The notes beneath the pieces are model-generated. The model was not told where the DNA came from, searched no databases, and was given only the letters and a program-made list of their open reading frames with translations. DNA of 23,561 nt from a bacterium. Lineage in GTDB: Bacteria > Zhuqueibacterota > QNDG01 > JAFGCO01. The stretch spans positions 1 to 23,561 of the forward strand of contig JAFGCO010000066.1 in assembly GCA_016932575.1 (NCBI GenBank). Reading direction: 5' to 3'. Below, one piece after another: positions 8,797 to 15,815 of this stretch. The translations under genes and the position numbers were made by a program. The number at the start of each line of letters is the position of its first letter. Positions within the stretch are counted from its first letter, which is position 1.

Positions 8797-9942
8797 TTGA
8801 GAGCGCATATATGTTTGAAGCTTTTTGTGACGGCCTTTTTTCTGAGTGTTGCTACGTCATCGGACAGCGCTGATTTGGTTCAGGATAATCCTGTGCTTGC
8901 TCCGGATCTTTCAACTCCACCAATTGTCGATGGTCAAGGCGATGACGCATGCTGGCAGGATCTTTCCTGGCAGAGTATGGATCAGGTATGGATTCCATGG
9001 GGAGGTACGGTGGATTCAGAGGATTATTCCGGACATTACAAAGTTGCCTGGTCGTCTGCAGAAAATGTCCTTTATTTTCTGGTTGAAATCAGTGATGACT
9101 ACCTGGTGGACGGATTTATACCGGCTCATACAGCGGATATTTACAATTTCGATATCATTGAAGTGTTCATTGATGAAGACAATTCCGGAGGATACCATGT
9201 GTTCGACGGGGCCGGTAATGTTGCCCAGCAATACGGGACGAATGCGGAGAATGCATTTGCATATCATATGTACTGTCCGTTTCCCGAGGATGGTCAGGTC
9301 GATGATAATTTATATGTCGGCGATTTGGATGGTACAAGCTGGTCGGATGTCCAGAATCCTAATTATGCCGATCATTTCCCGGCATTCGCTTTACGTAGAA
9401 ATGGCGACACAATCGTCCGGGAATTCTCACTGATGGTATATGATGATACCTATGAAAAAGGTCATGTGGATGCTGCCCGGGTGCAGTTGACTGAAGGCAG
9501 GGAAATCGGCCTCTCTCTGGCTTATTGCGACAATGACGGTATTGATGAAAATCCCAAAACCCGGGATAATTTTTTCGGATCTGTTTGGGTTCCTGCGGTG
9601 AAATTTAATGATCACTGGATCGATGCCGGTGATTTTGGCACTGTGAAGTTAACAGCATCCCCAATGTTTGTTGAGGTGAATAAAATGCCGGTTCAGCAAA
9701 TGCAGGTATTCCCCAATCCCGGGTCGACCAGCCTCCATGTCGAAATGCATAATGACTATTGCGGTGATGTAAAAATTTATCTTTATAATATTTTAGGGCA
9801 GAATGTGCTGCAGACGTCAGCATCAAAAATGAATCCGGTGCTTCAGAAATTACTTTCGCTGCAGCATTTGCCTCAGGGAGTCTATTTTCTGGAAGTGCGG
9901 ATGGGCATTACATTACTCAGGCGGAAAATCATCATTCATTGA
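8797..9942 (+). CDS. Secreted CBM9-like carbohydrate-binding protein with type IX (Por) sorting domain
   Basis: TTG 8797 is chosen over GTG 8791 because GGGGAGG ends at 8791, which would overlap the GTG, and because the next gene also begins TTG AGA GCG (Met-Arg-Ala). The 381-residue product has a signal peptide to about residue 25. A single CBM9-like/DOMON-type beta-sandwich (about 35-290) opens with PPIVDGQGDDACW and contains YKVAWSSAENVLYFLVEISD and IIEVFIDEDNS, both typical of CBM9. A C-terminal Por sorting domain (about 303-381) begins VFPNPGSTSLHVEM and ends GVYFLEVRMG...KIIIH. No catalytic domain is present, so it probably binds polysaccharide at the cell surface or outside. It is paralogous to the following gene. 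Confidence 0.85.
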   Translation: MRAHICLKLFVTAFFLSVATSSDSADLVQDNPVLAPDLSTPPIVDGQGDDACWQDLSWQSMDQVWIPWGGTVDSEDYSGHYKVAWSSAENVLYFLVEISDDYLVDGFIPAHTADIYNFDIIEVFIDEDNSGGYHVFDGAGNVAQQYGTNAENAFAYHMYCPFPEDGQVDDNLYVGDLDGTSWSDVQNPNYADHFPAFALRRNGDTIVREFSLMVYDDTYEKGHVDAARVQLTEGREIGLSLAYCDNDGIDENPKTRDNFFGSVWVPAVKFNDHWIDAGDFGTVKLTASPMFVEVNKMPVQQMQVFPNPGSTSLHVEMHNDYCGDVKIYLYNILGQNVLQTSASKMNPVLQKLLSLQHLPQGVYFLEVRMGITLLRRKIIIH

Positions 9943-10065
9943 TGCTGAAAAGCCGGAGTTTTTATTGCAATTTATCAATGCATTCCATATATTTTTCATT
10001 GTTCAACAGATTCTGACAAACATTATCGTTTAATTTCCATATCGATCTTCTGAAAGGGCAGGATT

Positions 10066-11712
10066 TTGAGAGCGACATTCCCTTTTCAACGAGCCGCTGT
10101 GTCGATTATGTTTTGTTTCGGTTTTTTTGCCCATGCCAAAAATGATGTTTGGCAGGTGCAAAGGGCTGCTTTTCCCCCCGTGATTGACGGTAAGATGGAT
10201 GAGCTCTATAAAACTGCGTCTTCAGAACGTCTTGTGAAGCTGAATGAGGACGATTCTGCGCTCCCTGATAACTATTCTGATCTGTTTGCTCAGGCGCGGT
10301 TATTATGGGATGAAGATAATCTCTATGCGTTTGTGAAAGTCGTGGATGATGAGATCAGCACTGATTCCGAGAATCCGTATGAAAACGACAGCGTTGAGAT
10401 TATGGTGGATGGTAACAACAGCAAGGTATTTCAGGGACGGGATCAGGACGACACCCTGATTCGCATTGAATATCAGGATGCCATGGTTACAGCGGTTGAC
10501 AATGCTCCTGAAGGCATGGCTTTCGCTGTAGCGGATTGTCAATATCCGGCCGGTGCTTCAGGATATGCTGTTGAAGCCGCTTTTCCATTAAATAGTTTAA
10601 ACATAGGCGGTGAGGCAGGCACAATTTTCGGTTTGGAAATCCAGGTCAATGACCGTGACAGCAGAGTTCGTGAGAATGTTATAAGATGGTGGGGCGCAAG
10701 TGATGATGCCTGGTTTTGGGCACATCTTTGGGGTGAGGCCGAATTGACGGATTATATGGCAGATACTGTGTTAACCATTCTTGGCAATTACAGAGGGGCT
10801 CCCGTAATTGATGGGATATTGGATGAACTATGGAAAGATACAGCTCCCGAGATTGATCAGGGCACGTATGTTTTTCTGAATAATGGAATTGGGTGGAATG
10901 GCTATAAGGAATTGGATTTATGGGATGATGCTCAGATGAGTTATCGGGCAATGGTATATGCTGATGCATTTTATTTCTGGTGTGAAGTGATTGATGACGA
11001 AATTAGCACATCGGGTGACGATCCCGGAGAAAATGACGGGATTGTCCTTTACTTTGACGGGGACAACAGTAAGAATAATTTTTCAATGGGTGTGCCATAT
11101 GACGAAAATGATCAGCGATTCAACTGGGTATACGGAACGGAGGAACCGGGCATAACCAATGGAAACGAGGTGCTGGCCTGGAGTGAGCCGGACAGCCTCA
11201 GCGGATATTCATTTGAGTTGATGATTCCGATGTCTGACCTGGCGTTCTATCCGCTGTATGATATTAAAATTGGATTCGAAGTACAAGTCAATGATCGGGA
11301 TCATGAAATCCTTGAGCATATCATCCGATGGTGGGGCAATGATCTCATGTCCTGTCTTGATGCGAGCCGGTTCGGTACGGCTCTTTTATTACCGGTACCC
11401 CCGCCGCCTCCTTCTCCTGCTTTTACGGCATATAACAATATAGGTCCCCACGGATTTGTATTATTCCAGAATTGTCCAAATCCCTTTAATTATTTAACTA
11501 CCATTTCATATTCTTTGCCCGAAATAAGTCAGGTGCGGTTCACGGTTCTTAATATACATGGAGATGAGGTGGCAGTGATGAATGAAGGGGTCAAGCCGCC
11601 CGGGTCATATAATATTCGGTTTGATGCTTCGCAGTTGAGCAGTGGTGTCTATGTATGTCAAATGGAAACCCGTTGCGGAGTCGTGACACAGAAGATGATG
11701 TTGATGAAGTAA
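10066..11712 (+). CDS. Secreted protein with two CBM9-like domains and a type IX (Por) sorting domain
   Basis: Starts at TTG 10066 behind AAAGGGCAGG (10053-10062); 548 residues with a signal peptide ending near AHA at 22-24. Two tandem CBM9-like domains follow, about 30-228 and 238-440. Each opens with PVIDG-x-(M/L)DEL and repeats the motifs DDEIST, the DG-D/N-NSK loop and the (R)ENVIRWWG/EHIIRWWG segment with EVQVNDRD. A proline linker (PVPPPPPSP, 443-451) leads to a Por sorting domain (about 464-548) with FVLFQNCPNPFN and SSGVYVCQMET. Expected role: type IX-exported carbohydrate binding, paired with the gene upstream from which it is separated by 123 bases. No enzyme domain is seen; the ligand is unknown. 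Confidence 0.87.
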   Translation: MRATFPFQRAAVSIMFCFGFFAHAKNDVWQVQRAAFPPVIDGKMDELYKTASSERLVKLNEDDSALPDNYSDLFAQARLLWDEDNLYAFVKVVDDEISTDSENPYENDSVEIMVDGNNSKVFQGRDQDDTLIRIEYQDAMVTAVDNAPEGMAFAVADCQYPAGASGYAVEAAFPLNSLNIGGEAGTIFGLEIQVNDRDSRVRENVIRWWGASDDAWFWAHLWGEAELTDYMADTVLTILGNYRGAPVIDGILDELWKDTAPEIDQGTYVFLNNGIGWNGYKELDLWDDAQMSYRAMVYADAFYFWCEVIDDEISTSGDDPGENDGIVLYFDGDNSKNNFSMGVPYDENDQRFNWVYGTEEPGITNGNEVLAWSEPDSLSGYSFELMIPMSDLAFYPLYDIKIGFEVQVNDRDHEILEHIIRWWGNDLMSCLDASRFGTALLLPVPPPPPSPAFTAYNNIGPHGFVLFQNCPNPFNYLTTISYSLPEISQVRFTVLNIHGDEVAVMNEGVKPPGSYNIRFDASQLSSGVYVCQMETRCGVVTQKMMLMK

Positions 11713-11741
11713 ACCGTGTCGAGAGGCAGAAACCTTAAGTG

Positions 11742-11781
11742 ATTGTGTCCTTGTGTCTTTGAGTCATTGGGTCGTTGAGTC
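11742..11781 (+). repeat. Tandem octamer repeat, five units of NTTGNGTC
   Basis: Five contiguous 8-base units without indels: ATTGTGTC, CTTGTGTC, TTTGAGTC, ATTGGGTC, GTTGAGTC. It sits 30 bases after the stop of the double-CBM9 gene and is non-coding. The unit is degenerate at positions 1 and 5 only. Confidence 0.8.
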
Positions 11782-11902
11782 ACAGGAAAAATAAACAATC
11801 AAGAAAGACAAAGAAATAAGAAGTACGAAAAAAATGTGGCAATATTACATTATCTTTTTATAATTTTTACGATTTCTTTTATCTATGAATAAAAGGATTG
11901 AC

Positions 11903-12298
11903 ATGGTGAGCATCAAACGACTGAGATGGAAGGCAGCAGGGATAATGATTGTTATTATTCCACTCGGTTTTTATACAAAACTGTATAGGGGCTCGATGTG
12001 GATTTGGGTGAATCACTCACTGGGCGGTGTATTGTATGAAATTTTCTGGTGTTTATTCATTGTCTGGCTTTGGCCCCGGGCCAAGCCTGTTCGAATAGCC
12101 TTTTGGGTATTTTTGGTGACTTGCTGTTTAGAATTATTGCAGCTTTGGCATCCATTTTTTCTTGAGAAAATACGGGGCACATACTTAGGACAGGCTTTGT
12201 TTGGAACAACATTTACATGGTGGGATTTTCCGCATTACATCATCGGATCAGTCATTGGAGGATGGATGATTGACAGACTTCAGAGAGCCACTTGTTAA
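11903..12298 (+). CDS. DUF2809 family small integral membrane protein
   Basis: A 131-residue membrane protein with about four hydrophobic segments: IMIVIIPLGFYTKLY, VLYEIFWCLFIVWLW, IAFWVFLVTCCLELLQLW and HYIIGSVIGGWMI. The pattern PLGFYTKLYRG, LGGVLYEIFW, CLELLQLWHP and FTWWDFPHYIIG fits the DUF2809 family, whose function is unknown. ATG 11903 is preferred to ATG 11885 because AAAAGG at 11891-11896 is well spaced for it, while nothing resembling a ribosome binding site precedes 11885. It lies 190 bases after the CBM9 gene and is probably separately transcribed; an AT-rich stretch upstream (11840-11880) could hold its promoter. Confidence 0.8.
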   Translation: MVSIKRLRWKAAGIMIVIIPLGFYTKLYRGSMWIWVNHSLGGVLYEIFWCLFIVWLWPRAKPVRIAFWVFLVTCCLELLQLWHPFFLEKIRGTYLGQALFGTTFTWWDFPHYIIGSVIGGWMIDRLQRATC

Positions 12299-12389
12299 TT
12301 TGCTGACCGTGCAAATTAAAATTCTGACACATATAAAATTTTTAAAAAAAGATGTGACAGTGACAGGGGATTAATACATGGTATTTATT

Positions 12390-12439
12390 AAAAAAAATCC
12401 CCCGACAGGTCATTGCGTTGTGCCACATCCCATCGGGGG
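12390..12439 (-). terminator. Minus-strand terminator-like hairpin without an obvious gene
   Basis: CCCCCGA (12399-12405) pairs with TCGGGGG (12433-12439) across a 27-base loop. Read on the minus strand, the stem is followed by A and then eight T (plus-strand A-run at 12390-12397). No minus-strand gene lies between it and the strong terminator of the DUF4097 gene at 12773-12806, so what it would terminate is unclear. Confidence 0.45.
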
Positions 12440-12772
12440 CGCCTTAGGGGGAAATTCATATTTTCGTTAAATAAATTTACAAAAGTTATGCCAGAGATCA
12501 AAGAAGAATCACATTTTCTTTGATTTTAAGAAAATGTAATAACAGTAATCAATAATAATTACCTAAGATGATTAAAATCAAAGCACTGTGTTATATAAAA
12601 AAAAGTCATGTTTTCGAGGTGAATTCCCCCATCGGACGATTGATGACGATATGAAGGACTCTATAGCAATTGGTTGTGGGAAAGAAGTGTTTCAGAATGG
12701 AAAAGTGTATCAAAGTGATACAAATTTTGGCAGTTTGTTGATTCATTCATTACGTGTACTGGAATTATGTTT

Positions 12773-12806
12773 AAAAAAAATCCCGGTGAAATCACCGGGA
12801 TTTTTT
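12773..12806 (-). terminator. Strong bidirectional rho-independent terminator
   Basis: The stem TCCCGGTG/CACCGGGA (12781-12788 with 12793-12800, four-base loop) is flanked by eight A on the left and six T on the right. It can therefore work on both strands. It lies 26 bases beyond the stop of the DUF4097 gene and ends that operon. Confidence 0.9.
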
Positions 12807-12831
12807 CAACTGAACTCTATTTATTTTTCTT

Positions 12832-13974
12832 TTATTCAGTCTCTTTTTTTTGTATGGATATATCTCCGCCGCATGTTTTTAAGTCAATGGATGGTCCGCC
12901 TCCCTGAATCATGCCGGTAGCCCGTATTTTTGTATCCGTGTCCTCTTCTTTCAGGGACATTTTCAGGGGAAAGTCTGAATATATTTGTTCTTCAGAATAC
13001 CCATACCTTTTTTGAATCTCAACATGAACAGTGGCTTTGATCGATGACGGCAGAGTGAGATCAATGTCTCCCGTACTTGATTCCAGAAGCATGGGTGATT
13101 TGAATGTAACTGCATCTGTAAGCGTTACCTCGATGTCACCCCCCCCGGTTTTAGCAGATAATGATCCGGAAACATCGGTGATTTCAATACAGCCACCGCC
13201 GACTTCGCATTGGGCGTTTCCCTGGATATTGCTAATTTCAATGTCGCCACCGCCGACTTTCAATTGAATGTCCTTCTGAACCTGATCAATTTCCAGGTCA
13301 CCTCCGCCCAGTTCCAGGATTACCGGTCCGGCACATTCTTCAATGTCTGCATCTCCGCCTCCCATCTTAATTTCAATTGGACCATCGGCGTTTTCTATTT
13401 CCAGATCTCCGCCACCCAGATGAATATTGATATCTTTTTTACAGCCTTCAATTTCAATGTCGCCTCCTCCAACATGGAGATCTGTCGGACCCAGCACATG
13501 TGCAATACTTACATCACCGCCCCCGATATGTGCATCGATTTTACCGTCGATTTCCTCAATTTCAAGATCTCCTCCTGAAATCTCAATGTCGCATTGAAAC
13601 TGCTTTGGAACATATATCTCGTAATTGCTATGAATGGCCTGGTTATCGAGTTTGATTCCTTCAATCAGGACCGTATTGGACACATGTTTATAGGTCATAA
13701 GGTGTTTTTTCTTGACAGCTTCAGCCTCGGCTTGTGTGAATACATGAATTTCATGGATGGATTTAATGCCCACCCTGCTTTCATGCCATGAATGAATAGT
13801 AACATCCCCATGGATTTCTGTCATTTTTAACAGACCGCCCGATTTCACGGTGAAGTCTTTTTCAGATTTCCATTGCCAGTGATTTTCCTTATCAATGATT
13901 TCCTGGGCATGTGCGGACATCCACAGCAACATCACTATTGCCGGAATCCATTTGGTCAATCTGTTTGTTTTCAT
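12832..13974 (-). CDS. Exported DUF4097-type beta-solenoid protein, third gene of ECF operon 1
   Basis: 380 residues; ATG at 13974 with GGAGAC seven bases upstream. The signal peptide ends about AHA-QE (residues 21-25). From about 128 to 289 the protein consists of nine repeats of exactly 18 residues built on GGGD-(I/L)-E-I. The Asp falls at 136, 154, 172, 190, 208, 226, 244, (Cys262) and 280, and further GD turns follow at 303 and 371. This is the DUF4097 putative-adhesin family and should fold as a right-handed beta-helix in the envelope. It is the last gene after an ECF sigma and its anti-sigma factor and is probably a target or modulator of that envelope response. Molecular function of the family is not established. 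Confidence 0.85.
   Translation of the reverse strand: MKTNRLTKWIPAIVMLLWMSAHAQEIIDKENHWQWKSEKDFTVKSGGLLKMTEIHGDVTIHSWHESRVGIKSIHEIHVFTQAEAEAVKKKHLMTYKHVSNTVLIEGIKLDNQAIHSNYEIYVPKQFQCDIEISGGDLEIEEIDGKIDAHIGGGDVSIAHVLGPTDLHVGGGDIEIEGCKKDINIHLGGGDLEIENADGPIEIKMGGGDADIEECAGPVILELGGGDLEIDQVQKDIQLKVGGGDIEISNIQGNAQCEVGGGCIEITDVSGSLSAKTGGGDIEVTLTDAVTFKSPMLLESSTGDIDLTLPSSIKATVHVEIQKRYGYSEEQIYSDFPLKMSLKEEDTDTKIRATGMIQGGGPSIDLKTCGGDISIQKKETE
13108..13593 (-). repeat. 54-base periodic repeat encoding nine 18-residue solenoid coils
   Basis: Codons for residues 128-289 of the DUF4097 protein. The period is exactly 54 bases with no insertion or deletion. On the plus strand it appears as recurring blocks such as tcaccgccccc, cgccaccgccgac and ctccgccaccc. 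The repeat in which Cys262 replaces Asp is the eighth. Confidence 0.85.
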
Positions 13975-14000
13975 TGCGAAGTCTCCTTTATTAATCGATT

Positions 14001-14924
14001 TTATTCTCGCCTGACATTTAATGCCTGTCTGGATTTTTCTGCATCCAGCACATATTGTATATATTCATCTTTTTCTGCTCGTTTTTCCAAGATGGACTGT
14101 ATTTCAGGATCATTGGACTGGATCAGTTTTTCAGTGACCTGGATCCGGATCCCCGGATTGGTATCCTGAAAAAGAACACGAATGAGCAGTGATTTCATTT
14201 TATCGTTTATGGGAAAATGTTTTAATAGTTTAATGGCTCGATAGCGCAATCCGGGATTGGGATCGTTCGCCAGAGTATGCAGCAATGCTTCTTCCACTGT
14301 CTCATTGTGAGACACTGTTTGAATCATGTCCATAGAGCGAAGACGCAGGTTGTCCCTTTCATCGGTCATTAATGCATAAGCCAGCAGGGTTTGGATATCA
14401 GGATCCTGAATTTCGCCCTGGATCCTTTTTTCGTTTTGATTCAGGAATCGGATTTCGATACGATCCGGGTGGGTTTCGGAAGGAATAATCCGGAACGATC
14501 CGGCCGACGCAGAGGCAAGTTCCGTCAGGAGGGCACGATTTGAAGCTCTGAATCCTATGGGCCAAAAATAATGCCCAACAAATATACCGGCGATCAGAAA
14601 GCACATGGCAGTGACCAGCCGTTTGGTTTCAATGCGGGAAGGGATACGTGATAAAATGGCCTCGAAGAATTGTGTCCGTTTTTTCGCTGCCTGCTTCCCG
14701 AGCAGAGCTTTAAACCGGTTTCTGGCCCGGATCAGAGATTCATTTTCTGTATGGTATAATGATTCCTGATGGAAAAGCCCCAGCCATTGTTTCATTTGCA
14801 TGCTACGAATTCTGCATTCATCGCATCTGTCGAGGTGATATTCAATATCCGCCATTTCCTGAAATGAAAGCTCGTGGATTAAATAGAGAAATAATTGCTC
14901 TTCATTGATATGTGGGTTTGACAT
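14001..14924 (-). CDS. zf-HC2 anti-sigma factor with periplasmic HEAT-like repeats, ECF operon 1
   Basis: 307 residues; start ATG 14924 behind AGAGGG (14931-14936), 12 bases after the sigma gene. The N-terminal cytoplasmic zinc-binding anti-sigma domain shows His30-Leu-Asp-Arg-Cys34-Asp-Glu-Cys37, the zf-HC2 signature. One transmembrane helix covers about 103-121. The outside part carries helical HEAT-like repeats (about 170-285) recognisable by NPGLRYRAIKLLKHF and NPGIRIQVTEKLIQS. It should hold the co-encoded sigma factor inactive until a signal is sensed. HEAT repeats on an anti-sigma factor suggest a protein-protein contact in the periplasm, perhaps with the DUF4097 product encoded 26 bases downstream. 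The partner is inference. Confidence 0.85.
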   Translation of the reverse strand: MSNPHINEEQLFLYLIHELSFQEMADIEYHLDRCDECRIRSMQMKQWLGLFHQESLYHTENESLIRARNRFKALLGKQAAKKRTQFFEAILSRIPSRIETKRLVTAMCFLIAGIFVGHYFWPIGFRASNRALLTELASASAGSFRIIPSETHPDRIEIRFLNQNEKRIQGEIQDPDIQTLLAYALMTDERDNLRLRSMDMIQTVSHNETVEEALLHTLANDPNPGLRYRAIKLLKHFPINDKMKSLLIRVLFQDTNPGIRIQVTEKLIQSNDPEIQSILEKRAEKDEYIQYVLDAEKSRQALNVRRE

Positions 14925-14936
14925 GGTGCTGCCCTC

Positions 14937-15521
14937 TTATCTTTCATGCATATATTTCAACAGATAACGGCGTATTTTTTGTGTGCTTCGAAACAGGGTG
15001 TTTTTTACAGTGCCCTCGGAACAACTGATAATCTCGGCGATGTCTTTGATTTTGAAGTCCTGATAGAACCGCAAAAGAAATATCGTACGTTGAATGACTG
15101 TCAACCGGTCCATAGCCTCCTGAATCTGATCCTGAATTTCCTGATTGATTGTCAGTTCATCAGGCAGTGGATTTTCATCCGCTGGTGTCCAGGATGTGTC
15201 ATCTGTCTGGTCGTCAGCGATCCAGGTGCGATTGAGGTGTTTGTTCCGCGTTTTTCGGTAATTGATTGCTGTATTCACCACAATTCGGTAAAGCCAGGTT
15301 TCAAAGGTGCTTTGAAAACGAAATGTGTGAATTTTTTTATACACGCGCATAAACACTTCCTGATAAACATCCTCGGTATCCTGCAGATTGCCCAGCATTT
15401 GCCGGGCCAATCCCAGTACTTTCTGATCATGCTCCTGAACCAGAAGTTGAAAAGACTCGGTATCTCCCTTTTGCGCCTTCCGGATCAGATCATTTGTTCT
15501 TTTTCTCTCAGGCTCTGTCAT
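14937..15521 (-). CDS. ECF RNA polymerase sigma factor, operon 1
   Basis: 194 residues with sigma70 region 2 (about 25-95: DTEDVYQEVFMRVYKKIHTF, FETWLYRIVVNTAINYRK) and region 4 (about 135-190: LTVIQRTIFLLRFYQDFKIKDIAEI, SEGTVKNTLFR), joined by an acidic linker. It directs polymerase to extracytoplasmic-function promoters and is followed by its anti-sigma gene. The ATG at 15521 has no recognisable Shine-Dalgarno sequence. An ECF-like promoter ends only about 10 bases upstream, so the mRNA may be nearly leaderless. Not assigned to a named ECF group. Confidence 0.92.
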   Translation of the reverse strand: MTEPERKRTNDLIRKAQKGDTESFQLLVQEHDQKVLGLARQMLGNLQDTEDVYQEVFMRVYKKIHTFRFQSTFETWLYRIVVNTAINYRKTRNKHLNRTWIADDQTDDTSWTPADENPLPDELTINQEIQDQIQEAMDRLTVIQRTIFLLRFYQDFKIKDIAEIISCSEGTVKNTLFRSTQKIRRYLLKYMHER

Positions 15522-15530
15522 TTTTCAAAA

Positions 15531-15562
15531 TATTAGACAAAAGTTAACAGAATAAGGTTTGC
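15531..15562 (-). promoter_or_regulatory. ECF-type promoter of sigma operon 1 (probable autoregulation)
   Basis: On the minus strand: GCAAACCTT (15562-15554), then TGTCTAATA (15539-15531), with 17 bases between AAC and TGTC. The AAC...N16-17...(C/T)GTC layout is typical of ECF sigma promoters and resembles the one before the second sigma gene. The predicted start point is only a few bases ahead of the ATG at 15521. Confidence 0.5.
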
Positions 15563-15595
15563 ATCAATGTGAAACATTTTTAAGTAAAAGGCAAG

Positions 15596-15628
15596 AAAAA
15601 AGCCTCTCGGGTTTCAAGAGGCTTTTTT
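15596..15628 (-). terminator. Bidirectional terminator between the two ECF operons
   Basis: AAAAAAGCCTCT pairs with AGAGGCTTTTTT; the GC core is 15602-15607 with 15617-15622 and the loop is about nine bases. It lies 188 bases past the stop of the last gene of operon 2 and immediately before the promoter of operon 1, so it insulates the two units. Confidence 0.88.
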
Positions 15629-15815
15629 CGGGGATATTGGAGAAGGCATCAGAGTGAGATCATCATCATTTTATTTGGTTTATTAAATACTGAGATTTAA
15701 ATATTATTTTCCATTCGGATTGTTACATTTGGAATTTCACCTCGTTAAATTGGCCAGAGATTCAATTATCTGTATCCGTCCGACAGGGAAAAGAATCAAG
15801 ACTCCTCTATGGATA

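Larger units (their letters stand above)
12299..12831. other. Gene-free region rich in inverted repeats between convergent transcription units
   Basis: No convincing gene here; a 110-codon frame from 12588 runs through the terminator at 12773-12806 and into the antisense of the DUF4097 gene. Visible structures: CTGACACAT/ATGTGACAG with one mismatch (12324-12332 with 12352-12360); a G/C hairpin facing the minus strand (12390-12439); a perfect 10-bp repeat ACATTTTCTT/AAGAAAATGT (12511-12520 with 12528-12537); a perfect 7-bp repeat TGTATCA/TGATACA (12706-12722); and the terminator listed separately. The density of structure would suit an undetected small RNA, but nothing proves one. Confidence 0.5.

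Noticed and set aside
8666-11854. A 14-base identity aatattacattatc at 8666-8679 and 11841-11854, both upstream of genes.
   Set aside because: In an AT-rich window of this size a chance 14-mer match is expected about once, and the flanks do not align.
12588-12920. A 110-codon plus-strand ORF in the gene-free region.
   Set aside because: It runs through a strong terminator hairpin and into the antisense strand of the DUF4097 gene, has no ribosome binding site and shows no recognisable protein features.
13031-13578. Plus-strand ORFs with regular repeats opposite the DUF4097 gene.
   Set aside because: They are antisense images of the 54-base repeat; the periodicity is explained by the solenoid coding sequence.
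13108-13593. Regular repeat spacing that could be mistaken for a CRISPR array.
   Set aside because: The 54-base period is an exact coding repeat with diverged units and no unique spacers; no CRISPR array is seen anywhere in the window.
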